Shown here in pieces: positions 10,741 through 20,840 of a stretch of DNA of 64,000 nucleotides. The stretch is taken from the NCBI GenBank assembly GCA_948144175.1, contig CANXME010000532.1, positions 2,541,001 to 2,605,000 of the forward strand, written 5' to 3'. Below the pieces are notes generated by a model. It did not search any database. It saw only the letters and a program-made list of their open reading frames with translations, and was not told where the DNA came from. How positions within the stretch are numbered: position 1 is the first letter of the stretch; each line of letters opens with the position of its first letter. The position numbers and the translations under genes are program-made. The DNA is from Closterium sp. NIES-65 (lineage: Eukaryota; Streptophyta; Zygnematophyceae; Desmidiales; Closteriaceae).

Positions 10741-13700
10741 CCCCACTTTCTGTGGCCGTTTGCGGTCCGGTACGCTGCGCATCAGCTCAACCTCTGGCCC
10801 CGTGTCTCCTTGACGGAGACCTCGCCCACACTGCTGTGGACGGGGGAGGTTGGCGATGCGTCGCGTTTCCGGGACTGGGGATCTCGAGCTTTTGTCCGCG
10901 ATTCGTCTACGGACAAGCTCTCCTCTCGTGCTGTTCCCTGCGTCTTCCTCGGCTTTGTTCCGGACGCGCCTGGTTTGCACTTTTACCACGCCACCTCGTG
11001 TCGGGTCTTGCCCTCTCAGGACGTCACTTTTGAGGAGTCTGTCCCCTACTACCACCTCTTCCCCTACCGCACTGCCCCGCTCCCACCCCCACCTCTCTTC
11101 CTCGCGCCAGGTGCTGCTGTCGTAGACCCCCTCCCCCCTCAGGGTGCCGCTCCCTCAGGTGTGTCTCAGGTAGACCCGGTCGAGCCTATCTAGGTTGCTG
11201 TCGACTCTCGTCCTGCTGGGGGTACTGAGCCTGGGGGTGCGGACTCTGGGGGTGTTGAGCCTGGGGGTGCGGACTCTGAGGGTGCTGAGCCTGGGGGTGC
11301 GGACACTGGGGGTACTGAGCCTGGGGGTGCTGAGCCCGGGGGTGCGGTGACTGGGGGTGCTGAGCCTGGGGGTGCTGGGTGTGGGAGTTCTGACGCTGGC
11401 GGTGCTGGGCCTGAGGGTACTACACCTTGACGAGACCACTCCTCGGAGCAGTTGCGTGAGTGGTACTTACAGTACTGCAGCCTCCGGAGAGGTACCTCTG
11501 GGACCAGGCGCACTACAGGGACTGGTGCTGGTACTTCTCCTCCTAGTCGGGAGCTCCCCTCTCGTGAGCGGATCCGTGAGTGGTACAAGCGTCGTTGCAC
11601 ACTTTGGAGTGGTGCGCCTGGTCCCGGACCCGGCTGCTGCTGGTGCTACGGACCCGGGCGTTGGAGCTGCTGCTGGTGCTGCGGACCCTGGCGTTGGAGC
11701 TGCTGCTGGTGCTGCGGACCCGAGAGTTGGAGGTGCTGCTGGTGCTGAGGACCCGGGCGTTGGGGCTGCGGCTGGTGCTGCGGACCCTGGCGTTGGAGCT
11801 GCTGCTGGTGCTGCGGACCCGGGAGTTGGAGGTGCTACTGGTGCTGAGGACCCGGGCGCTGGAGCTGCGATTGGTGCTGTGGACCCTTGTGTTTGAGTCC
11901 CTGCTGGTGCTGAGGACCCGAGCGTTGGAGCTGCGGCAGGTGCTGTGGACCCTGGTGTTGGAGCCACTGCTGGTGCTGAGGACTCGGGCGATGGTGCTGA
12001 GGCTAGTACTGAGGACCTGGGCGTTGGAGCTGCTGCTGGTTCTCGTACTGCTGCTTGGGGTACAGGTGCTGTCCCTGCTGTGTCTGGAGTCGCCGCGCGC
12101 CCTCAGCCGTACTTCGTTCCGCTCCTTCAGCAGGTTCTTGGCCTCTCGCCTCCTCCTGGTCCTCCTCCCTTAGCGTGTTCACAGCCTGTCCCGTCACACT
12201 TACAGTTGCAGCCGGCCTCCCCACTACCTGCTCCTTCTCCTTACACTGGTCCTACTGGCGGTCTTACTGAGCGTTGTGAGTCTGCGTCTCGTCCTGCGTC
12301 GCCTGTCCGTCCTGCTAGCGCTAGTGCACGAAGTTCGCGCCAGCGTCCTCCTCCTTCCCCTGGCACTCACCGGATGTCTCTACGTCCGTCTACTGCTCCT
12401 CTGCGTGCCCCTTTGCCTTCTCCTCCTGCGTCCTCTCTTCCTGCTCTCGCCGACCCTGCGTCGGACTCTCTTCGTGCTGCCAGTCCTACTGTCACGCGTC
12501 TCCTTGCAACTGCCGTCACTGACCCTACTTTCGAGTCTTCTGCTGCGTCTGCCCTAGTTGCTGAGCTCGTCGACTTTGCTGCTCACTGTCGCCTAGACTA
12601 CGCTGCGAGTCTTGTCCCTGAGCCTGAGTCTGTCTGTCCTCCGTCTGTCGGGGGTGCGTGTGCCCTTGGCACGGACGTCCTTGAGGACAGGCATGAGGAG
12701 TTCCAGTGCTTGGCCGCTGCTTAACCTCATCTTGTGTCCGTACTGCTTACCCCTGAGGGAGACCCGGATGCACTTGACATCCCGACTCCGCGCTCTTACG
12801 CGGAGGCGATAGAGGGTCCCTACTCCTCTCAGTGGCAGGCAGCTATGGATGCAGAGATGGCTTCCTGAAAGTCCACAGGCACCTACGTTGACGCTGTCCC
12901 CCATCCTGGGGCGAACATCGTCAGTGGCATGTGGATCTTCAGGGTGAAGCGGCCGCCGGGTTCTCCGCCTCTCTTCAAGGCGCGTTACGTGGATCGTGGC
13001 TTCAGACAGCGGCAGGGAGTTGACTACTTTCATACCTTCTCCCCCACCCCGAAGATGACCACTCTTCGGGTACTGCTGCACGTTGCTGCACACCGGGACT
13101 ACGAGCTGCACTCTCTCGACTTCAGCACAACTTTCTTGCAGGGCAGCCTGCACGAGGAGATCTTGCTGCGCCGCCCACCTGGCTTCACTGGGTCTTTCCC
13201 TCCGGGTACCCAGTGGAGTCTCCGGCGTCCAGTCTACGGTCTCCGCCAGGCGCCACGTGAGTGGCACGACACACTGAGGACTACGCTTGCGGCTCTTGGA
13301 TTTGCTCCTTCTACTGCCGACCCGTCGCTGTTTCTGTGCACCGACACCTCTCTGCCGCCCTTCTACATCCTCGTGTACGTCGACGACTTGGTCTTTGCCA
13401 CAGCTGACACTACTTGACTCGCCCACGTGAAGTCCGAGCTGCAGAAGAGACACACGTGCACTGACCTGGGTGAACTGCGCAGCTACCTTGGCTTGCAGAT
13501 CACCCGGGACAGAGCACGCCACACCATTACCCTGAGTCAGTCACACATGGTGCAGCAGGTCCTTCAGCGCTTCGGCTTCACGTACTCCTCGCCTCAGGCC
13601 ACTCCTCGGTCTACTCGCCACTCGCTATCAGCTCTGCCTTCGGATGAGTCCGTAGAGTCGAGTGGCCCGTACCCAGAGCTTGTTGGCTGTCTCATGTACC

Positions 13701-14359
13701 TGATGACCTGCACACGACCTGACCTTGCATACCCTCTTAGCATTCTTGCACGCTATGTTGCTCCTGGGAGACACCGACCAGAGCACATGGCTGCAGCGAA
13801 GAGGGTGTTGCGCTACTTGTGCAGTACGTCGGGCATGGGGCTAGTGCTTGGAGGGCGGAGTCCAGTGGTCCTCACTGGACACGCAGACGCTTCTTGGGCT
13901 GACGACCAGGCTACGCAGCGGTCGTCACAGGGTTACACCTTCAGCCTTGGTTCCGGCTCTGTTTCGTGGTGGGCTACTCGCTCGTCTTCTGTTCTCGGCT
14001 CCAGTTGTGAGGCTGAGATCTACGCAGGGGCCATGGCTGCTCAGGAGCTTCGCTGGCTGACCTACCTGCTGACCGACCTTGGAGAGCCGCCTCGTTCTTC
14101 TCCAGTCCTGTACGTCGACAACAAGGCCATGCTGGCCTTGTGTCGAGAGCAGAGACTGGAGCACAGAACAAAGCACATTGCTCTCCGCTACTTCCTTGCT
14201 CGTGAGCTACAGCAGCGTAGTCAGTTGCGACTTGCGTACGTGGCCTCTGAGGCCAACATTGCTCATGTCTTCACCAAGGCACTTCCGCCTTGTGATCATC
14301 AGCGCTGCTGTACCCAGCTGGGTCTTGTGTCTGTCTTGCCTCACTTGCTCTCCTCTTGA
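10741..14359 (+). pseudogene. Element B integrase end, linker, RT and RNase H
   Basis: After the frameshift the homologous frame resumes (TETSPTLLWTGEVGDASRFR, then SRAFVRD). It is broken by TAG 11191, TGA ~11428, TGA ~11896, TAA 12722, TGA 12866 and TGA 13415. Between these stops the RT (MWIFRVKRPPGSP, PKMTTLRVLLHVAAH, YVDDLVFATAD) and RNase H (TGHADASWADD, CEAEIYAGAMAAQELRW, YVDNKAMLAL) are well preserved, and the normal stop is at 14357-14359. The linker carries GGAEP and DPGVGAAAGAA type repeats. With so many stops B cannot have made its own polymerase at its last insertion unless most stops arose later. Confidence 0.87.
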
Positions 14360-14464
14360 CCCTCTTTGTACTGTTACATATATATATTACTGCTCTTGCT
14401 TGTTTAGTCTTATATATATATATGTACTCCTTCATGTGAACTGGCCTTGTGGCCTTGAACTTGT

Positions 14465-14502
14465 GCTCGGATTGTGTGGTGACGTTGTGATCCACCCTGA
14501 GC
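14465..14502 (+). ncRNA. Conserved 38-nt stem-loop in 3' UTR of element B
   Basis: GCTCGG pairs with CTGAGC (with one G-U pair) and GTGG pairs with CCAC around the loop TGACGTTGTGAT. A second small hairpin, GGCC-TTGT-GGCC, lies about 15 nt upstream. The position corresponds to the copies in A, C, D, E and F. Confidence 0.7.
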
Positions 14503-14576
14503 TTGCTTTGCTTTGCTTTGCTTTACTTGACTAGTCTTGTGACCCCTAGTTCTCCCCCACTTCGCCTATGGGGGTG

Positions 14577-14702
14577 TGTCAAACATTATATATGTTGTTG
14601 TAGTTGTTTAGGCTACAGTGGGTTGGCCTATAGGGGGTACACATTTCTAGGTTTTCATACTTGTACTCATTTCACTCTTAGTTCATCCATTCTTGTTCAA
14701 CA
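14577..14702 (+). repeat. 3' LTR of element B
   Basis: 126 bp; it differs from the 5' LTR only at one A/G (GGGTTAG versus GGGTTGG) and is followed by the CTAAT duplication. Confidence 0.94.
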
Positions 14703-14707
14703 CTAAT

Positions 14708-15028
14708 GCCCGGGTCGGGCGGGACACACAGGTACTCAGCACCCTCTCCACTAGTTGACATCACATACATAGCAGTGAGAATAGCATCAAAGTCTAGAGC
14801 ATAGATATCAATCCCCTTCTTAAGGTTATCAATCCAGCGGGGCAGCTCAGTGGCCTGAGGGAACTGAACACGCCAAGCGTCGTTCAGACGAGCGAAGCAA
14901 CGCTGTGTGGCGTGCGGTCCCCCACACGGTTGGCCAGTGCTGTCACCAGTGCGAATGACGTACGTGCAGCTAAGGCCACCCCCCCCCCCCCCCCCCCCCC
15001 CGTGCTGAGAGTACCACTCACGGACCTC
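14708..15028 (-). pseudogene. Element A zinc-motif region between gag and protease
   Basis: The minus strand encodes the same segment as B 9260-9590: the EVREWYSQHGG run, the 23-base homopolymer, then CTYVIRTGDSTGQPCG..H and the stretch ending in LVDITYMAL. A TAG at about 15027 (CAG in B) separates it from gag. The B insertion begins at its downstream edge. Confidence 0.8.
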
Positions 15029-16078
15029 CTAGGGCGACGTAGTGTGCTGCTGGCCGTGGCCACTGCCAGCGCCTCCACGACCACCACCGCCGCCACCACC
15101 TCCTCGACCACCCCAACCCCTGCCGCCGCCGCGTCCACCGCCACCCCCACCACCTCCTCCGCCCCAGCCACCTCCCCCGCCGCTGCCGCCACCCCCCCCA
15201 CCGCTGCCACCTGCCCCTCCAGTCGCGCCACCACCCCCACCGCCACCATCCCCCCCACCACCGCCTCCCCCGCTGTCACCGCCACCGCCCTTGCCCCCTT
15301 TGCCCTTGCCGCTGCGGCGCCCGCTCGAAGCAGACGCAGTCCCGACCTTCTCAGCACCAAGGAGGTTGACAGCAGCAGCGGAGGCGACAGAGGGAAGAAG
15401 GGGGGAAGGAGAACAACCCTCAAAGAACGGGGTACGGGGGTCGCCACGAGAGGCACCTACAGCAACTATGCTAGCCTCAACTGCAAGGAGTTCCTTCTCG
15501 AGGAGGGCAATGGTGAGCTCAGTGGGGCAGCGAGCTAGGAAGTGGTCCCTGACTGAGCGCAGAGTGTCAGGGAGGCGCGTGACTAGGTGGTAGAGAGTGA
15601 GCCAGAGCGGGGGTGGGTTCGTGGCAAGGAAATCATCAGGCATAGCGGCGCGGAAGCGAGCCTCACTAGTGCGGAGGTGGGTAATGAAGTCAGCGACTGT
15701 GTGGAAAGAGGCTAAGTCGGGGAACAGGTAGGGAAGAGAGAGACGGCATAGTGCGGCAGAGGCCGGTGAGGAGTAGCGGGCAACGACAGCAGTGTACAGT
15801 GCCTGTGCAGTCTTGTGCTGCCCAAAGTGCTCGCGCTCATCTATCGGCAGAGAGTTGCGAATAGCAAAGCGAGCATGGGCGTCACGATTCTGCCACTGTG
15901 AGCGGGCAGTGCTGTCAGCAGTAGCAGCAGGAGCAGTAGCGTGGCCTAGGGCGTGATCGTACAGTGAGATGTCTTCCTTGGCAGTGAGCTGTAGGAAGAG
16001 GTGTAGGTCATCAAGCCAGGTTTCGAACTTCACTGGGCGGCCCTCAGCATCGAAAGCTAGCACAGGAGGGCTAGCCAT
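15029..16078 (-). pseudogene. Element A gag (capsid and Gly-rich RNA-binding region)
   Basis: The minus-strand frame starts at ATG 16078 (MASPPVLAFDAEGRPVKFET). The first ~230 residues are the copia-type gag helical domain (TWLDDLHLFLQLTAKEDISL, ARYSSPASAALCRLSLPYLF). A strongly basic then Gly-rich tail (SGKGKGGKGGGGDSGGGG onward, RGG-like) follows. It stops at a TAG that replaces a CAG in B. The gag domain itself looks intact and could still make virus-like particles; this is inference. Confidence 0.88.
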
Positions 16079-16134
16079 TGCAGTAGTAAGAGTAATAGTA
16101 GCAGTAGTAGCAAAGGCAGTAGGAGCACCCCAAG

Positions 16135-16790
16135 GACAGGTAGGGCGGCGCGGCTCGGTAAGGGCGGCTCGGCTCGGTAAGGTAGGGCGGCGCGGCTCAG
16201 TAAGGGCGGCGCGGCTCGGTACAGGTAGGGCGGCGCGGCTCGGTAAGGGCGGCGCGGCTAGGTTCGGGCGGCGCGGCTCGGTTAGGGCTGGGCGGCTCGG
16301 GTCGGGTGGCTCGGTTCGGACTGGGTGGCTCAGTTCGGGCTGCTCGGTTCGGGCGGCTCGTTCTGGGTGGGGCCGTTCGGGGCCTCTAGAGGCGAGCGCG
16401 GGGGCGGGTGTGGGGCCGTTAAGGGTGAGCGCGGGGCCGAACGGGGCCGTTAGGGACGAGCGCGGGGTCGTAAGGGGCCGCTAAGGGCAAGCGCGGGGCC
16501 TCTCGGGGCCTTAGGGACAAGCGAGGGGCTGATCGGGGCCTCTAGGGGCAAGCGCGGGGCCGTTCGGGGCCTCTAAGGGCAAGCGCGGGGTCGATCGGGG
16601 CCTCTAGGGGAAGGCGCGGGGCCGTTTGGGGCCTCTAAGGGCGAGCGCGGGGCCGATCGGGGCCTCTAGGGACGTGAGCGCGGGGCCGACCGGTCCTCTA
16701 GGGGGAAGCGTGTGGGCCGTTCGGGGCCTCTAGGGGCGCGAAAACGGAGGCGCCCTAGGGCGTAGGTAAGTAGTGGTGGGCCCTTAAAAA
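16135..16790 (-). repeat. GC-rich tandem repeats in the A leader
   Basis: Equivalent to the B leader arrays: GGCGGCGCGGCTCGGTA units (16140-16380) then GAGCGCGGGGCCGTTCGGGG units (16380-16750). Only low-complexity ORFs cross it. Confidence 0.8.
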
Positions 16791-16821
16791 ATCGGTCCTA
16801 GGAAGAACCTGCTCTATACCA

Positions 16822-16947
16822 TGTTGAACAAGAATGAATGAACTAACAGTGAAATGAGTACAAGTTGGAAACCCTAGAAATGTGTACCCCCTATAGGCTA
16901 ACCCTCTGTAGCCTAAACAACTACAACAACATATATAATGTTTGACA
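16822..16947 (-). repeat. 5' LTR of element A plus PBS
   Basis: 126-bp LTR. The minus-strand PBS TGGTATAGAGC occupies 16811-16821. Followed by the GGTGA target duplication at 16948-16952. Confidence 0.92.
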
Positions 16948-16952
16948 GGTGA

Positions 16953-17051
16953 CAGCTGCGAAGAGAAGGCAGCCTAGCTTTCTTTGGTAGTCGCGTATGT
17001 CGGCAGGTCTTAGCGGAGTGGATCCTTCCTTGTTGTTTCCTACCGTGTATC
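16953..17051 (-). pseudogene. Element O pol, stranded fragment between A and C
   Basis: About 100 bp of O lies between two inserted elements. On the minus strand it encodes RYTVGNNKEGSTPLRPADIR and then DYQRKLGCLLFAAVT. This links the sequence ending in TTISTPY at about 26196 to CRPNLSYS at about 2112 exactly as expected for a copia RT-RNase H connection (the Y..L.GCL....TRPD region). It is the best evidence that the flanking segments belong to one split gene. Confidence 0.88.
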
Positions 17052-17056
17052 GATAT

Positions 17057-17202
17057 TGTTAAACATATATATGTATATATATATATGCTAGTGTTATTGC
17101 TAGGCTGTAGTGGGGTAGATAGTGTGGGGTATAACCCCTTAGGGTTTTCCTCTTGTACCAACTCTCTCGATACTCGAATTCACCCTTGCCTAAGTCTCGA
17201 CA
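17057..17202 (+). repeat. 5' LTR of element C
   Basis: 146 bp, TGTTAAACATATATATG...AGTCTCGACA. The 3' LTR lacks about 36 bp near the end, consistent with a deletion between two TCTCGA copies. Confidence 0.88.
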
Positions 17203-17691
17203 TGGCATCTAGAGCACTAAGGTCTCTACGACCTAAGAATAGGGCCCACCTTTAACTAAGCTACCTCACCTACGCCCTCACTGCCTGCCTGCCTGCCCTA
17301 CCTGCTGCCCGCGCGCGTCTCGTTGGCTTGCGCGCGTCACCTTTTAATTTTCGCGCGCGTCACTACTGCAGCCGCCTTAGGAGCTCGCACGTGCCTCGGC
17401 CACTCCGTAGCCCGCTGTAGCGCCGCGCGCCGGCCCGCTCGCGCAGTCCGCGTCGAGCCCGAGTAGCCCGCCGCCGTGTGCGGCCCGCTTAGGCCCCGCG
17501 CGCCGCGTCTGTCGCCAGCGCGGCCCGCTACTGAGCCGCGCGCCGAGTCCGCCGCCCACGAAGCTCGCTCGTGTCCTGCGAGTCGCGTCGGCCGCCTGCG
17601 CGGCCCGCTGCTGCTGAGCCCGCTGCCTTAGGAGTGCGCGCGGCCTACAGCTGCCTAGCGCGCCGCCTCCGGAGCTCGCGTGCGGCCAGCT

Positions 17692-18340
17692 GCCCCTGGT
17701 GCAGCCGCCCCTGGACCCAGAGCAGCTGCCCCTGGCCCCTGAAGCAGCCGCCCCTGGAGCAGCCGCCCCTGGACCCAGAGCAGTCGCCCCTGGCCCCTGA
17801 AGCAGCAGCCCCTGGTGCAGCCGCCCCTGGACTCCGTGCAGCCGCCCCTGGACCCAGAGCAGCCGCCCCTGGACCCAGAGCAGCCGCCCCTGGCCCCTGC
17901 AGCAGCCGCCCCTGGAGCAGCCGCCCCTGGAGCAGCCGCCCCTGGACCCAGAGCAGCCGCCCCTGGCCCCTGAAGCAGCCGCCCCAGGTGCAGCTGCCCC
18001 TGGACTCCGTGCAGCCGCTCCTGGACCCAGAGTAGCCGCCCCTGGCCCCTACAGCAGCCGCCCCTGGAGCAGCCGCCCCTGGACCCAGAGCAGCCGCCCC
18101 TGGCCCATGCAGCAGCCGCCCCCGGAGCAGCCGCACCTGGACCCCGAGCAGCTGCCCTTGGCCCCTGAAGCAGCCGCCCCTGGTGCAGCTGCCACTGGAC
18201 CCTCGAGCAGCCGCCTCTGGACCCAGAGCAGCCGCCCCTGGCCCCTGCAGCAGCCGCCCCTGAGCAGCCGCCCCTGGACCCCGTGCAACCGCCCCTGGAC
18301 CCCGTGCAACCGCCCCTGGACCCCGTGCAGCCACCCGCCG
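17692..18340 (+). repeat. Pro/Gln-rich tandem repeats at the start of element C
   Basis: Degenerate 21-45 bp units (CAGCCGCCCCTGGACCCAGA, CCCCTGGCCCCTGAAGCAG) encode PPLDPEQ/PLAPEAAAPG in shifting frames. The array occupies the position of gag in related elements. The frame is interrupted near 18268, so the protein start of C cannot be fixed. Confidence 0.75.
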
Positions 18341-18342
18341 AG

Positions 18343-19626
18343 CACCGGTCCTACTCGCCCGGCGAGCGCCTGCTCTTCCCGCCACTGGTGAGCACCTGCC
18401 TTGTTTGCGCGCTGCCCGCCATCTGCCTGCCTGCCTGCCTGCCTGCCGCGCTTGCCCTTGCTGCTACTACTGCTATAGCTGCTGCTGGCGGTGGCCAGAT
18501 GGAGCTCCAGCGACGTCCGCGTGAGTCCCTCACGCCCCAGCAACTTAGTGAGTGGTACGCTAGTTGGGGTTGTAGGGGTGGCCGCGCTGCTACTGCTGCT
18601 ACTGCTGCTAGTGTTGTTACTGCTGCTACTGTTGCTACTACTGCTACTACGGCTACTGGCGGTGGCCAGATGCAGCTCCAGGGACGTCCGCGCGAGTCTC
18701 TTACGCCCCAGCAACTTAGTGAGTGGTACGCTACTTGGGGTTGTCACGGTAGCCGTCGTAGCTGTCGCCCTGGAGCTGGCCAGTTGGGAGCGTTTGGCAG
18801 TGGCCAGCTGCAGCTGTAGCGGCGTCCACGTGAGACACTAACGCCCCAGCAGCTTCACGAGTGGTACGCTCAGAGTAGAGGGTCTCTGAGTACCGTTCGC
18901 TACCCGTACGTCATTCGCACAGGTGATCGGACTGGTCACGCTTGCGGGACACTTGGTCACACACAGTCCCGCTGCTTCGCCCGTCTGAGTGACGCCTGGC
19001 GTACCGAGTTTGGCGACGAGGCTGAGCTCCCCGACTGGGTGGAGCTGCTTGGGCAGAGGGTAGATATATTTGCTCTTAACTATGATGCTATTCTCACTGC
19101 CATATATGGCTTGCCTACTAGTGCTAACCGTGCCTCTTACCTGTGCGTACCACCTGACCCAGGTATAGAGCCTGCCGCTCCAGGTGCTGGTGAGTCTGCT
19201 CTCTCTGGTACTGCGCCTACTGAGGCCTTCTACACCTTCACACTTGACTCTGGTGCTTCTCGCTCCTTCTCTCACGACAGCACCACCCTCACGCCGCTCA
19301 GTCGGCCGGTTCCAGTCTCCCTGGCAGACCCCTCTGGGGGTGCAGTCCGTGAGACCTCCTCCACTGTCCTCCCTTGTCCTGCTGTCCCGTCCGAAACACT
19401 GTCGGGTCTTTACCTCCCATCGTTCTCTACGAACTTGGTGGCAGGTTCTGCGCTCCAGGACGCAGGTGTTCACCATTTCACCCCTGCCTACGAGCGTGTG
19501 ACACACTGCACGTGTGCTCACACGGGTCGTCACCTGGCTACGTTCACTCGGCAGCCTGGGTCGGGCCTGTACACACTGACCACTGAGTCCCCTCAGGTAG
19601 CTGTGTCTGCGTCTGCGTCAGGCTAG
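18343..19626 (+). pseudogene. Element C triplicated motif, zinc motif and protease
   Basis: One frame runs across a TAG at 18817-18819. It carries three copies of a segment like QMELQRRPRESLTPQQLSEW (about 18500, 18670 and 18810), then YVIRTGDRTGHACGTLGH with CX4HX4C only (the first Cys of the family motif is replaced by Tyr). The protease TFTLDSGASRSFSHD and the AYERVTHCTCAHTGRH region follow. It ends at TAG 19624-19626 where B has CAG. Both TAGs fall on codons that are CAG in the sister copies. Confidence 0.82.
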
Positions 19627-20840
19627 TTGTCGGCCCCCTGCTCGTGTCGCGCCTTGTCGCACCAGACGGTCCTTTGGCACCACCGCCTGGGTCACCCCTC
19701 GGTGCAGACCCTTCGTAGCGTGCACCGCCGTGTCCTTGTCTCTGGTCTTCCCAGGGTTGTCCCTCCCCTCCCACCCTCGCCTGCTCCTCCCTGTCTTCCC
19801 TGTGTTGAGGGGCGGCAGCGCGCCGCTCCTCACTCCTCCTCGTTCCCTCCCACAGAGGCTCCCCTGCAGACTCTCCACCTGGACATGTGGGGCCCAGCCC
19901 GCGTCCGTGGACAAGGCAACAAGCGGTTCTTCCTGCTGGTTGTCGACGACTACACGCGTTACACCACGGTCTTCCCCTTGCGCACCAAGGGTGAAGTCCC
20001 TTGTGTTTTGATCCCTTGGATCCGCGCTGCTCGTCTCCAGCTCCGCGAGCGGTTTGGGACGGAGTTTCCCGTCCTACGTCCGCACTCTGACAGAGGTGGT
20101 GAGTTTTCCTCCGACCTCTTGGCAGCCTTCTGTGAGGAGCACGGCATCACCCAGTTGTTCACGCTTCCGGCCTCTCTACAGCAGAATGGGGTTGCTGAGC
20201 GCCGCATTGGCTTAGTCATGGAGGTCGCTCCTATCTCCATGATCCATGCGGCTGCCCCCCCATTTTCCGTGTCCTTTTGCGGTCCGATACGCCGCGCATC
20301 AGCTCAACCTCTGGCCCCGTGTCTCCTTGCCGGAGACTTCGCCCACACTGCTGTGGACGGGGAAGGTTGGAGATGCGTCGCATCTCCAGGTCAGGGGTGC
20401 TCGTGCCTTTGTCCGCGATACCACCGCGGACAAGCTCTCCGCCCGCGCTGTTCTCTGTGTCTTCCTTGGCTTTGTTCTTGACGCGCCTGGTTGGCAGTTT
20501 TACCACCCCACCTCGAGCCGTGTCTTCCCCTCTCAGGACGTCACGTTCGACGAGCTGGTTCCCTTTTACCATCTCTTCCCCTATCGAACTGCCCCTCTCC
20601 CCCCCCCCCGCCGCTCTTCCTTGCTCCAGGTGCTCCCCAGGTAGACCCCCTACCCACTCCCGGTCCTGCTCCTTCAGGTGTGTCTCAGGTAGACCCTCCT
20701 CCCTTGATTGCGCCGGTTGAGGTCACTGGTGACTCCGGTTGTGCTGAGGGTGGTCCTGCTCGGGGTGCTACTTCTGGGGGTGCTGAGCCTGGGGGTGCTC
20801 AGCCTAGAGGTGCAGAGCCTGGGGGTGCGGAGCCTTGAGC
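19627..20840 (+). pseudogene. Element C GAG-pre-integrase and integrase
   Basis: The GAG-pre-integrase (CRALSHQTVLWHHRLGHPSV) is followed by the integrase core: HLDMWG, LLVVDDYTRYTTVF, HSDRGGEFSSDLLAAF and QQNGVAERRIGLVMEV. The frame is shifted near 20260 (PPFSVSFCGPIRR versus PHFLWPFAVRYAA in A). It then resumes with WPRVSLPETSPTLLWTGKVG and ARAFVRDTTADKLS. A short GGAEPGGAQ repeat closes the region. Confidence 0.85.

Larger units (their letters stand above)
7297..14702 (+). mobile_element. Element B: Ty1/copia retrotransposon nested in A
   Basis: 126-bp LTRs at 7297-7422 and 14577-14702 differ at one position and are flanked by CTAAT (7292-7296 and 14703-14707). The PBS TGGTATAGAGC starts at 7423. 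The order is leader repeats, gag, zinc motif, protease, integrase, repeat linker, RT, RNase H, 3' UTR stem-loop, LTR. It belongs to the same family as A but lies in opposite orientation. Despite the young LTRs, the coding region has one frameshift and about eight in-frame stops. Confidence 0.95.
2118..16947 (-). mobile_element. Element A: Ty1/copia retrotransposon nested in O
   Basis: 126-bp LTRs at 2118-2243 and 16822-16947 (3 differences) are flanked by GGTGA (2113-2117 and 16948-16952). The minus-strand order is PBS TGGTATAGAGC at 16811-16821, GC-rich leader repeats, gag (15029-16078), zinc motif, protease, integrase and RT-RNase H (down to 2454). The element is split near the gag-protease junction by element B. 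Net length without B is about 7.4 kb. In-frame stops and a frameshift near 4290 make it defective. Confidence 0.93.
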
